Part shown: positions 1-9,702 of the stretch, one piece after another
Layout: every line of letters begins with the position of its first letter
How positions within the stretch are numbered: the first letter of the stretch is position 1
Assembly: GCA_025024175.1 (NCBI GenBank)
Contig: QCXZ01000137.1
Coordinates: 5,332,001-5,396,000 of the forward strand
Length of the DNA stretch: 64,000 nucleotides
Direction of reading: 5' to 3'
Source of the DNA: Rhyzopertha dominica
Lineage: Eukaryota > Arthropoda > Insecta > Coleoptera > Bostrichidae
Notes under the pieces: generated by a model
The model's input: the letters and a program-made list of their open reading frames with translations, nothing else
What the model was told of the DNA's origin: nothing
The model's database searches: none
Program-made: the position numbers and the translations under genes

Positions 1-241
1 AGTGGTTACACTTTTAAAATGGGTATCCAGCAATCCTGACCTTTCTTTTATAGAAACTCTTTGGCACATTATGAAAAAACAACTACGCGCAACTCCTGCC
101 AGGTCGATTCCCGAATTAAGGCATAAACTTCAATTTATATGGGATAAGTTCACACCATAAGATTGCCATAATTTAGTGAATACAATGCCAAGAAGAATAA
201 CCGCTGCCATAAAAAGTACAGGAGATGTTACTTAATGGTAG
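1..241 (+). pseudogene. Tc1-like transposase, C-terminal remnant (copy A)
   Basis: This is the 3' part of a Tc1-family DD34E transposase gene cut by the window edge. Translation gives a recognisable SSNPDL..IETLWHIMKKQL block, which holds the third catalytic residue (Glu) of the DDE triad. It is followed by the C-terminal helix region with NTMPRRITAAIK. An in-frame stop lies about 80 bases before the natural end (TAA within TFTP-stop-DCHN), so the copy is dead. The copy at 47.0-48.3 kb is the same family. The element continues, interrupted by the hammerhead repeat, to its right inverted end at about 1188. Confidence 0.85.
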
Positions 242-395
242 CCATTGAAGAAATAGATTAAGTCAGTTGTTCGTAACTTAGGTTTTCTCATGATTTGCTT
301 CAACTTGGTAGTTAAGTAGGAATAAAATGTTTGAATTAGACAGAGGAATAATTGATTAAATGGGAAATGTTTCAAAAGCTGATGTGGTGAAAAAT

Positions 396-407
396 AATTA
401 AATATCT
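396..407. repeat. Left target-site duplication of the ribozyme element
   Basis: AATTAAATATCT is repeated exactly at 1090-1101. The related Tc1 copy near 48.25 kb has this sequence once, at the uninterrupted site, confirming a duplication on insertion. Confidence 0.85.
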
Positions 408-619
408 AAGTAAGAATTTAGGATGGTAATGCCATCTGTCAGCATTACACGTACATGATGACAAAGCCACCTAGTTGCCTTGACCGGTACAACTTCCTAA
501 AGGAAGTGACCTGTAGCCTGACAAATTGGCATGCAGCAACTGCATACTTCAATTTGACAGTAGGCCCCCACGGCACTTTTTGCTGACGGGGAAGAACCCA
601 CATACATTAAAATGCATGT

Positions 620-723
620 CTATGCTGTGCTGTCTGCACCCCAACCAACTACAGACAGATCTGTTTCGCTGTCATTACAGCTCATCAGTGCAGTTTAGGT
701 CTAGTGTAGACAACACGGCATAG
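620..723 (-). ncRNA. Type I hammerhead ribozyme (copy A)
   Basis: Read on the minus strand, the catalytic core is complete. CTGATGA is at 688-682. Stem II GCTGT/ACAGC has loop AATG. GAAA is at 667-664. Stem III ACAGATCTGT (664-655) is a minimal 4-5 bp helix. The cleavage triplet is the classic GUC, with cleavage predicted between 654 and 653. The inner stem I pairs AACTGCA (695-689) with TGTAGTT (653-647), seven pairs with one G-U. An asymmetric internal loop follows, then an outer stem I of about 17 bp. The order (open stem I, capped II and III) is type I. The very short stem III is typical of hammerheads in retrozymes and Penelope-like elements, which often act as dimers. It appears intact and potentially active. 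Confidence 0.87.
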
Positions 724-733
724 AACTGGTTTT

Positions 734-744
734 GCTTATATACC
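734..744 (-). promoter_or_regulatory. TATA-like box upstream of the hammerhead
   Basis: GGTATATAAGC on the minus strand ends 11 bases before the outer arm of ribozyme copy A. The same TATATAAG block lies at the same distance in copy C and in the divergent copy E, so it is conserved where neighbouring bases are not. A promoter role is inference. Confidence 0.4.
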
Positions 745-974
745 AAAGCAATGGTATGATGAAAGTAAGAATTTAGGATGGCAATGCCATCTGTCAGCAT
801 GACACTGACATGATGACAAAGCCACCTAGCTGCCTTAATGGGTACTACTTCCTAAAGGAAGTGACCTGTAGCCTGACAAATTGGCATGCAGCAACTGCAT
901 ACTTCAATTTGACAGTAGGCCCCCACGGCACTTTTTGCTAGTGGGCAAGAACCGACATACCTTAAAATGCATGT

Positions 975-1078
975 CTATGCTGTGCTGTCTACACTAGACC
1001 TAAACTGCACTGATGAGCTGTAATGACAGCGAAATAGATCTATCTTCAGTTGGTTAAGGTGTAGATAGCACAGCATAG
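975..1078 (+). ncRNA. Type I hammerhead ribozyme (copy B, flipped)
   Basis: The core is intact on the plus strand: CTGATGA at 1010-1016, the same stem II as copy A, GAAA at 1031-1034, stem III ATAGATCTAT (1034-1043), and cleavage expected after C1044 (AUC triplet). The inner stem I pairs AACTGCA with TTCAGTT with one mismatch. The outer arms extend into a longer inverted repeat covering 963-1090. Orientation is opposite to copy A in the same array, and no TATA-like box precedes it. The flip is confined to the ribozyme domain. Confidence 0.82.
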
Positions 1079-1204
1079 ACATGCATTTTAATTAAATATC
1101 TGTTTCATGATAACATTACAACTCCTGTCCATTAAATACAAAAAATTTAGAAAATGCAACTGGGCCAATTGAAATGGGACTGGGCTCGTATTATGTCTTT
1201 TTGC

Positions 1205-1865
1205 TCACTGAAAATTGAGGCTTCTAGCCTTACCCAGAACGAATTTACAAGGGGGTGTTCTAAAGTGCTCTGGGTGGCTTCGAGAAAACGTCCTTTTGCT
1301 CGACTTGGCGGGGCCGGTAATGCTGTGCCCCCCCAGATAAACACTGAAGATGCTGGGCGAGAAATGTTTCAAGCTACGAGGTTTAAGTCGGTGGACGTTA
1401 TTAAACATTTTCGCCGAAGAACTCACGTCAATTTCAGTCGCCGCGGAACGGCCATAACCCAAAAACCCGCTTTTCCCACGGCCCAATCGCCTGTTTACTA
1501 CGTCTGCCGTCATTATCCCACGCGTAATTTCCACCATTAAAAATCGGACTGAAGCGCTCAAAACGTTCGCCGAATGGCGGCTGAGTCACGGCGCTCTGAA
1601 GCGTTCCCTCTTCCAGAAACAAATGCATTGTTAATTGATTAATTGTCGCGAACCGACGGCTATGCGTCAGATACAAATTGATGTTCCCGGCCGCCCAGGA
1701 TTCACCCCCACGCCGCCGACACAGACGCTGAGCTCCGTTTAATGTGCCCCGGGACCCACTGATTTGTTCCCGCCATGCTTGACCTATCAGCATTTCATGC
1801 TCCTTGGGATGTTAATGCGGAGGGTTTGTCTCGCCGTTGTTATTCCACAAAACTAGCCCAGAAAT
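1205..1865. other. GC-rich single-copy island
   Basis: Begins just after the Tc1 inverted end. Base composition is clearly richer in G+C and CpG than the flanks. Several short overlapping open frames occur on both strands, but none shows a recognisable domain, start context or splice pattern. No repeat elsewhere in the window matches it. Best described as a candidate conserved non-coding element. Confidence 0.4.
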
Positions 1866-2228
1866 AAGGCATCTTCTTTAACAAAAGGTGGTGACGATTT
1901 ATGGAGACGTTTGTTACAAACGGGAAGGTAAATCTAGCAATACAAATTCAGGAAACCAAGATTTCATATAAAGTTATTTTCAACAGATATCCCTAAACAG
2001 AGAATAAGTTGGATAAAAAATACTGTAGTACAACACTCTGTTGATATACGGGGTGATTGAATTTCGGTTCTATGCATGGGGATCTCGTAAACGGTAAGAA
2101 ATAGAAAAAAGGTTAAATGGGGACAAAATTGCTCATTTCAAGCCTTTTCAGAATCTGAAAAGAAATCCGATCTACTAGCTGTTTTTGAAACGTTCCAAAA
2201 AACGGAAATTTTTGAAGCCACGAAGTTC

Positions 2229-2876
2229 ATGCTATCTGAAAAACAACATGTTTTTCTAAAAAAAAAACGATCTATTTTAACAAACTTAGCTGTATTTACT
2301 CAATTCATTTCTGAGGAGGTTGACAGGGGCGGACAAGTTGATGCCATATATACGGACCTATCGAAGGCATTTTATAAGGTTAGCCACTCCATTCTTATAT
2401 CCAATCTGAATCGCCAATTTGGATTTTCTCCAAAATCAACTAATTTGTTAGAATCGTACTTAAGACATAGACGTGTCTTTGTATCTTATAATATTTTTAA
2501 TTCTCTTTGTTTTATTCCTGAATCTGGTGTTCCTCAGGGCTATCTGGGTTCGCTTCTCTTTCTACTGTTCATTAATGATATCTTTGAATCAATATCATCG
2601 AGTGCGTTATTATATGCAGATGACTGAAAGATTTACAGTACTGTCAACTATGAGACGGATGCTGAGGCCTTACAAAATGATTTGCTAAGGGTCTCTGAGT
2701 GGTGCCGTTGTAACGAGCTGGCACTAAATATCAACAAGTGTATGACTATATCTTTCATCAAGAGAATTTCTCCAATTCTGTATCAGTACACTATCGATGA
2801 AAACGTCTTAATGCATGTAGTGACCATTAAAGATCTTGGGGTTATCTTGGATTCCAGGCTAACTTATACTCCCTAT
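2229..2876 (+). pseudogene. Non-LTR retrotransposon RT (jockey-like), 5' part
   Basis: This encodes the reverse-transcriptase palm of a jockey/CR1-type non-LTR element. Visible are the DLSKAF-type motif (here IYTDLSKAFYKV), SGVPQGYLGSLLF, and the catalytic YADD box. A TGA stop immediately follows YADD (2625-2627). Beyond it the same frame continues as KIYSTVNYETDAEALQ through the thumb region (ALNINKCMTISF, IKDLGVILDS). The frame ends where a Tc1-like transposon was inserted at 2878. The 3' part resumes at 4548. The N-terminal endonuclease is missing, so the element is 5' truncated. Confidence 0.85.
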
Positions 2877-2877
2877 A

Positions 2878-4545
2878 CCAGCCCTGACAACTATATGTTC
2901 GGTCACTCAGCCGATCGCTAAAGAAAAAATCGTAGTTAAGAAGAGTACATTTCAAACGTGGTGTAGCATGCATATTCGTAAAGTGGCATCCGAGAGTAAT
3001 TACTTCACTATAATGTTTTGAATTTTATAGTTTATTTATGGCTAAATTACAGGAAAACATAAGGAAGTGACATTTTTTACTGACAACTAAATGTTCGGTC
3101 AGTGAGACTGTATTTAAATCTAATAAGGCGTAACGTCGCCTTTTGCCTTAATTACTGCGTTTATCCTAGCAGGCATGCTGTCGGCAAGCCTTTGGCAGTC
3201 TTCAATAGAAAAATTATCCCAGATCTGCTGCAATTTGGCACGTAAATCTGCTACTGTTCTTTGCGGATTCTCTCTCAACTCTTTTTTCATCTTGTGCCAC
3301 ACTGTTTCAATTATGTTAAGGTCTGGACTGCTTGACGGCCAATCCAGAGCAGTGATATTATTGTTACGCAACCATGTTTGAGTGGATTTCGCGGTGTGAC
3401 AAGATGCACCGTCTTGTTGAAAAATGAAATTATCGTCAGCATTTAACTTGGCGATGCTAGGCAGTAGGCTTCTTGTGAGAATGGCTTGGTATTTTCCAGG
3501 ATTCACTGTGCCTTGGATGAATTCCATAATTCCCAAGCCTTTAGAGGACATGCATCCCCAAACCATAAGACTCTTAGCGAATTTCACAGTCCGTTTTAGG
3601 CAGTCGGGATGGAACGCTTCTTGTTTCGACCTAATTACACGGCTGCAACTGTCGCCTACAGCCACCTCAAATTTTGATTCATCGCTAAATATGATCTTGC
3701 TCCAGTCTTCTCTTGTCCAGGACTTTCTCTCTTTTGCCCACGCCAGCCGTTTCTTCTTTTGTTTCTCGGTTAAGAGAGGTTTTTCTTTTGCCTAAGTGGG
3801 AAACCGAAGTGTTTGAAACATGTTAACTACAACTAGTTTAAGTTTACCTTATAGAAACTAAGCCCGCACTTATGAATCCACTTTCTGCAGCACTCCCGAG
3901 TCACATTTAATCCTGTCTGATTGTTCCATTGAGCCGTAATGTCCCTCAAGGAGGCACGTCGTGAGTTTTTGCAAATTTTCAACAAAAGTCTTCTGTTTCG
4001 CTCGGTTACAATTGCAGGACGCCCAGTACTTTTACCACAAATTTTCACGCTAGCCGTCTTTCCGAAGTGCTTTATAATTCCTTGAACAGTAGTCCACGAC
4101 AAACCAACTTCTGCTGCAATTTTTCAAAAAGATATTCCTTGGTAAAATTTTTTAACTATCGTTTCGCGAATTTTGGTATCTGTTGGTTTTCCACGGCCCA
4201 TTTTTAAGCTTTTCTCAGCAAGAAAACAATTAAAACTGACAGTGAAATTGCGTTCGTGCTGACAGATTGACGCAAGCATTTGTTTTGTCGTGGCTTACTA
4301 AGTCCGCACACTTTTAAAATTAATGACCGACCATTTAGTTGTCAGCGTATTTCAACGTCTTCGGCGAATTTTCTTTTTCACGGCAAGTGTGTAAGTTTAC
4401 TTTATCAAAATTCTTAGAAACCTTTTGAAATGTCCTGTTCATTGAAACGAACAAAGCAGGTATCTCAGTTTTTACGTATCAAGTACCACACGACAGCATA
4501 AGTCTGCAAAATCTTTGTGACCGAACATATAGTTGTCAGGGCTCG
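2878..4545 (-). mobile_element. Tc1-like transposon with IR/DR ends (copy B)
   Basis: A 1668-bp transposon with TA duplications at 2876-2877 and 4546-4547. The outer inverted ends read AGCCCTGACAACTATATGTT on the left (from 2880) and its reverse complement on the right. A second inner copy of the end motif, CTGACAACTAAATG, sits about 200 bp inward on each side (about 3078-3100 and 4321-4342). Two direct-repeat sites per end is the IR/DR arrangement known from Sleeping Beauty-like Tc1 elements. It interrupts the jockey-like RT and is the youngest-looking DNA transposon here. Confidence 0.9.
3120..4201 (-). pseudogene. Tc1-family DD34E transposase, near-intact, with intron
   Basis: The predicted protein is about 341 residues, normal for Tc1. 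It starts at ATG 4201 (MGRGKPTDTK) with paired helix-turn-helix DNA-binding domains, then a 56-bp intron at 3847-3792 (donor AAG|GTAAAC, acceptor TTAG|GC), then the DDE domain. Catalytic residues are visible: D in FSDESKF, D in FQQDGASCH, and E in NIIETVWH, with 34 residues between the last two. The only clear lesion is an in-frame TGA at about residue 25 (GISF-stop-KIAAEV). The frame then runs cleanly to TAG at 3120. It may be a recently killed copy or an active-family relative with a sequencing error at the TGA. Confidence 0.88.
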
Positions 4546-4547
4546 TA

Positions 4548-5056
4548 TTATAAACAGAACTTCGGAATCTCCCAAGACACTGAATTTTGTGATCAGAAAT
4601 TGTAGGTCCTTTACTTAAATCTATATCTACGCTGTATATAGCCCTAGTTCGATCTAGATTGGAGTACTGTTCCTTAATCTGGGGTCCGACGTATGCTATG
4701 CACAGATTGCTGTAGAAAGGGTTCAGAGACGCTGTTTAAAATTTATACATATGAAAACTTTTGGAACTTATCCTGTGCGAGGCGCCGATCATGCTAGACT
4801 CCTGAGCAGTGTTGGCTTTAGAAGTCTAGAGAGCAGAAGGCGCTGTGCGGCCGTTTCGTTTTTGTACAAGATTTGGCATAATCAGATTGATGCGCCTGAC
4901 CTACTATATAAACTTAATATGGTAGTACCCCGTATGCAGTTGCGGCAAAGCCTCGTCTTTTTTCTGCAGCGAGCTCGAACCAACCAATTATACACTTCTC
5001 CTGTATATAAAATGTGCCAATGCTTTAACGCCATTTCTCATTTCTCTCAAAATTAG
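4548..5056 (+). pseudogene. Non-LTR retrotransposon RT (jockey-like), 3' part
   Basis: Continuation of the element broken by the Tc1-like transposon. The reading matches the C-terminal domain of jockey-type ORF2: SRLEYC-like remnants (SSI-stop-IGVLFLNLGS), then VERVQRRCLKFI, then the RSLESRRRCAAVSFLYKIWH block at about 4820-4885. A stop follows NAISHFSQN at 5056. At least one frameshift or stop lies between 4548 and 4750. No poly(A) or clear 3' end is seen. Confidence 0.8.
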
Positions 5057-5222
5057 GTCAAAAATTTAAAATATCACATTCAATGTGAGAAATATCCTTA
5101 AGGCAAAAAACGTTACTAAAAAAATTAAAATCTGCACCCAAATATAGTCAAAACCAGTTAAAAGAGTAAAAAGTAAACTGCGAAAATGCGTGAAACTCAT
5201 TTGAAGCCTTCTAACGATAATT

Positions 5223-5475
5223 TTGTTATCGACTTTAATAGAAAAGAAACTAGTCCCCTTCATCAAAAGATTCCATAATGCCGGCAAATATATTTTTTGG
5301 CCAGACATGACAACAGCTGAATATGGCACTTTTCCCCAGAATATAAAATATATTCCGCCTGTAGACAATATTCCCAATGCACCTGAATTGAGACCGCTTG
5401 AGAGATTTTAGGCCCTACTAAAACAAAAGGTATACCATGGAGGGTGGGAAGTAAAAAAAGATGATACCGCATCAT
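5223..5475 (+). pseudogene. IS630/Tc1-mariner-type transposase, C-terminal fragment
   Basis: Translates as IKRFHNAGKYIFWPDMTTAEYG, then NIPNAPELRPLERF, a stop, and ALLKQKVYHGGWEVKK. The FWPD aspartate and the ELRPLE glutamate with the following KQKVYxxGW are the signature of a widespread insect DDE transposase group. Only the last third is present, with one internal stop. No inverted ends were identified, so the exact family is unsure. Confidence 0.6.
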
Positions 5476-5479
5476 AAAA

Positions 5480-7414
5480 AAATACATTTTGAAACATTTA
5501 TGGCTAGAACTTTTACAAAAGTGAGATTAGCGGCTGATTGTGGAGTGAATTATGTTTTAAAATAATTAATCTTTTTGTAAATGATATCTTTAATCAATTC
5601 CCTAACCAGTAGTTTAAGCAATAAACATTTGTATGAATTTTTTGATTACACACTCTTGTGTGCCATCCGAAATTGGAAAGCATATTCTTAAGACATTTTT
5701 ACAAGCTATCCACTAGTGTTAACAGCCTGCACCCAGTCATCATCAACGTTATTTTTACATTACATAAAGATTTCTTTCTGATTAATTTGATTTAACACAC
5801 TTAGTAATTCTTTCTACAAATAAATGCAAAAATACCAAGAACTCATATTTAAAATGATAAAACATTATAAATACAAATATAGCAGTCCTTGAAAGCAATT
5901 GCCACAATTTTGGGCACATATACCCCAAAATCTAAATACACGTCCATATCTATCACATCAAATTATATCAAGTGTCCAAAAACAAATTTTATTTAGCTAT
6001 CTGTTGCATTTTAAGGATATTTTGAAAAAACTAAAATTATTTTCGTCTTCTTCGAACAGAGAGTGGGGCATTCCTTAGACACCTTTTTTGAGCTATTTCT
6101 GGTGTTAGCAGTAATTTAGTACAACATTTCTGCGGCAAATTGGAAAATAACACTATTCGATGCAAACAAAAAATTCTGTGTACTAATGGCAATATGTTTA
6201 CTAATACAGAGCGTTGAGATATAGCTAAGGTGTATGATATAACCAATCGTAATTCCGAATTAGCTAGCCAGAAGTATTTTGAGCTGTATCCAGAAAGAGT
6301 GCACCCTCACAAAATCTTCTTTGCAAATATGATAGCTGATAATCTACAAAAACACGTCCGGACCCTCCAGTTTTAAGGACTTGACAAACTTTCTTTGGAA
6401 TGGCTTCGCTGGGCACTCCAATAATATTTGTTGTGGTTGCAATCACTGAAGAAGGCCTACTTTACAGGTTGAAAGAATGCACACCAGTGTGTTTTCTATA
6501 TGAGAATGAATGGCTTTAGCGCCCGTAACATGAAATTAATACTTTTTCTGTACATACACTTTATTTCAAACACTGACAAACATTATAAATCTGACGCTTC
6601 AAACATGGCGCCTTCATAAAGTGCAAGACACAAAATTAAAACAACCTGTTTTTATGTAATCAGTAGAAAAGTGTAAGTGAACAATTTACTACTTTTTTAA
6701 ACTTGAACTTCCCGTGACTTACGAGATAAGCACAAANTTGGGTTGTTTGTATAGTAATTTAAAAATCATGTGCTAGGAATAATGTGAGAAAGCTGACTAC
6801 AACTATTGGTTAGAAATGACTTGGCCCTTGATCATTTAAATCTGTCTGTCAATAAAACGCTAATAGTAGTACAATGCTGGTGTACAGGAATTGTCTAAGG
6901 TATTAATATGACATTTTGTGGGAACTGTTCTCTTTAAATATGTCGAAATGTCTACAAAAAAAACTAATGCAGTCTTCTGAAAATATCTTCGCAAAAATTT
7001 TTATTGGGCGCAATCATCAACTGTATTCTACGTCATATGAACAGTAGAGCGTCCTTTCAAAAACGAATCGGCTTCCTCAGACATTATTTTTTACGTTTCT
7101 ACGCAAGGTGCAGATTACACGCTTCAAAGTTTCGTTTTCTGGTAATTAATTTAATTCAAACGAGAGATATCCTCTTTTTACGCGATCATTACCAGGCTCT
7201 ACCGGTAAGGAGTGGTGTGCTCTATCAACAAGTGTCGGTATTCACTCGTATCATGCTTAATAGGATGTAGTAAATAACACAACGTGACTCAGACGTCTAA
7301 CAAAGGTCAATGCTGAACCTTCAACAACGAACAAGGACATCTATTTGAACTATTTAAGGAGGAATGACCTGCATTGATGGGGTTAGTGTGTCTATTTAAA
7401 TAGAGAGCATTTAT
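5480..7414. other. AT-rich repetitive spacer without recognised genes
   Basis: No open frame here has a domain I recognise. Two loosely similar segments occur near 5680-5740 and 6070-6120 (both read like ATTC-TTAGACA...GTGTTAACAG/GTGTTAGCAG), suggesting old divergent repeat copies. A CTGAAGAAGGCC...GGTTGAAA motif near 6446 resembles Penelope-type tails but is not a convincing ribozyme. There is one N at about 6737. Confidence 0.3.
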
Positions 7415-7480
7415 AACATTGATTCCCAAAGTGGTCTATATCGATCCCCAGAGGTGGATGATGACCTGCAGGGGGTCCAT
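7415..7480. mobile_element. hAT-like terminal fragment
   Basis: GATTCCCAAAGTGGTCTATA followed by GGTGG...GGGGGTCC resembles the ends of ZBED/Charlie-type hAT elements, which commonly begin with TTCCCAAAGTGGTC. No partner end or target duplication was found. Fragment only. Confidence 0.4.
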
Positions 7481-8036
7481 ATCAACGAAAAAGAAATTAC
7501 AAGAATTGACCGAAATAATTTATTTTTATTTGGCGAATTAAATATTTATATCACTAAATCAAAATCATTTATGCAGTTTTCTGTAATAAGGCTTATTTCT
7601 CAAGTTGTGTTGTTATTCAAGTAAGTGCCAGTGATTCTTGTCATAATGAAGGAGCGACAATAGGCGATTAAGTTTTTCGTGAAACTCAACGGATCTCTGA
7701 AAGAACATTTTATAAAGTGAATTATTGAAAAACGACCGGGAAAAAAGGTAGAGCAAGGCAAGAATGGGCAAATTAAATGTCAAAACGTTGATGACTGCCT
7801 TAAGGAATTTGGGCGATCTGGAGAGATTGTTGTAAATCAAGAATTTTCTCTCAAAGTAGCGGAACGATTGCGATACCACATGGATCCTACCAGTGTGATA
7901 CTGTCTTTGGCTTCTAAAAGCATTGCAGCTTTGCTAAAGCCCCCGTTTTCGCCGGATATATTTCCATTGAATTTTTGTGCTCCCCAGAGTTTAACAAGTT
8001 GTGAAAAGAACTGGCAGAAGCGCTGGAATCGGTGTA

Positions 8037-9702
8037 CAGGGTATTCTACGACAAGCTTCTATTAAAGGAATATCGAGAACCAATTAAAGCAACTTTATGA
8101 AAATTAGTAGGTTATAGTTTCATGCTGGGCTCATTTCATTTACAATAGTTTCTGGTTTCGACCACTTTCGGTTATACCAAAAATTGATAGCAAGTTTGTT
8201 AATTTAGATGGAACACCCTGTATATTACTATATTATTAGAATCTTCGTTCAATTTTACTACGACTTTGCTAATATGACATATGGTCTCAGGCGTACTGTT
8301 TTGTGATTATTTGCGGTGTTTTGGGAATTTTGACATTTTCGGCGTGCTTGGAAAAAATAGAATCTTTAAAACAAAACAATCTAGAGAGATACAGTTTGAA
8401 AAACTTATTTTCCCTTGAAATTTTCTACATTACTAACTTATAATACCTTATGTTATTGCAAAATTTTACTAATAATGGGGAACTCAATTCAAGGAATTTC
8501 TATCCCAGATAACTTGATTTTTTTAAATAGAACGGCATTTTTACCCCTTCGGGAGTTATATTTAGTGATCTTTTATTTTTGTTAAGGTATGTAGGGATCT
8601 ATTCTTAAAAGCTTAGAGAATATTCGCGATTTTATCTTATTTTTGTGGGTTAAAATACACCTTGCAAAAAATAAGCAGGCCTTAGTACCTTTGTACTATG
8701 GTAGAGTGGCAGCAGAGAGATTTTGTTCTATTGTATAGTTACTTGTTACCAACAAACTAAACTTTGACGTACATCGGTTATCTAGAAACGTTTTTATCAA
8801 CTTTTGTTCATATAATTAGTATAAATGATAAATACAGAAACAGCAGTTATAGTATACTTCAATGGACATCCATCTAACTCCTTGCAAGATGCGAAACGAG
8901 ATTTAGGTGTATCTAAAACAAGCAATCGCAGAATTTTGTAGAAGAACAAATATCACTATTACAAGCTACAACCGGTTTAATACGTAAGAGAAACAAACTT
9001 TGAAAAAAGAATGATCATTTCACTATGCAGGTAATATGGACAGACGAAGCAAAGTTTGCAAAAAAATGGCATATTCAAGGCGCAATAGTTTCTGGTCCTC
9101 AGTAATCCTCAGTCTGACAACTAAGTTTACAAGATTCTTGGAGTTTTAATGTGTTTTTGCCATTAAAGACAACAAAATAATTTTACGACGAAAATCTTGA
9201 CAGCGCAAAATACATTTTTATTTTAAGAAACGTTATAAATGTGAGATTGAAACATACAATGTATGATATCAGATGAATGGTGCACCAGTACATCCCAATC
9301 GAGCTGTTGTAGAAGTCGTGGAAGAAATGTTTGGTAATCGGTAGATTACACAAATGGTCCAATAAGTTTACACCACGATTTCCTGATTTAACACCTCTTG
9401 ACTATTTTATTTGGGTTTATTTATCCTGTGATCACTATAAAAACGACTTAATAGAAAGAGTATAACTCAAAATGATAATGTGTTTAAACATTTAATTTAG
9501 TCTTTAGTTTTCTTTGTCATAATACACAGAGTGTTCCCTTTAAATTATAACAGTTGCTATCAACTTCAGAAAATGGCCGAAACCTGAAAATATCTTAAAT
9601 GAAATAAGCCTAGCATGAAAACTATAACCTACAAATTTTCAGAAAGTTGCTTCAATTGGTTCCCGATATTATTCTAATGAAAGCTCGTCGTCAAATGCCC
9701 TG
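8037..9702 (+). mobile_element. Mariner-type element with about 190-bp inverted ends
   Basis: The segment 8037-8220 and the reverse complement of 9520-9702 match over their whole length. They share CAGGG at the tips, GAACCAATT.AAGCAACTTT, GTAGGTTATAGTTT and CATTTCATTTA. TA lies outside each tip (8035-8036, 9703-9704), giving an element of 1666 bp. The inside carries a ruined transposase. Inverted ends this long are unusual for mariners, which normally have about 30 bp. Confidence 0.8.
8830..9430 (+). pseudogene. Mariner-type transposase remnant
   Basis: Discontinuous frames recover the expected order of a mariner-like transposase. There is an N-terminal SLQDAKRDLGVSKTSNRRIL-like helix-turn-helix stretch near 8880. 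WTDEAKF (first catalytic Asp) follows near 9040. NGAPVHPNRAVVE (second Asp replaced or shifted, normally QDGAPAH) is near 9277. LTPLDYFIWGY (third Asp) is near 9390. Many stops and frameshifts show old inactivation. Confidence 0.7.

Larger units (their letters stand above)
408..1089 (-). mobile_element. Tandem hammerhead-ribozyme element (retrozyme-like), 1.9 units
   Basis: This is a 682-bp insertion into Tc1 copy A flanked by a perfect 12-bp target duplication, AATTAAATATCT, at 396-407 and 1090-1101. It consists of one full unit (408-762) and one partial unit (763-1089), repeating with a 355-bp period (compare AAGTAAGAATTTAGGATGG at 408 and 763). Each unit has a hammerhead motif. In unit 1 it lies on the minus strand, which defines the sense strand; in unit 2 it is flipped. 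There is no protein-coding capacity. A short tandem array of ribozyme-bearing monomers with a target duplication is the known architecture of metazoan retrozymes. The assignment to that class is inference; the sequence organisation is directly visible. Confidence 0.8.
242..1188 (+). mobile_element. 3' non-coding part and right terminal inverted repeat of Tc1-like copy A
   Basis: After the transposase remnant the sequence matches the 3' flank of the 47-48 kb Tc1 copy almost base for base, apart from the inserted block at 408-1089. It resumes at 1090 and runs to the terminal motif ACTGGGCC...GGGCTCG followed by TA. The TA is the expected Tc1 target dinucleotide. Comparing the two copies is what fixes the borders of the ribozyme insertion. 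Confidence 0.8.

Noticed and set aside
1154..1793. Overlapping open frames of 118-128 residues in the first GC-rich island
   Set aside because: Frames exist on both strands at once, with no domain and no splice signals that decide between them.
6446..6500. CTGAAGAAGGCC...GGTTGAAA as a possible hammerhead
   Set aside because: Stem II needs two wobble pairs and an extra base, and stems I and III do not form.
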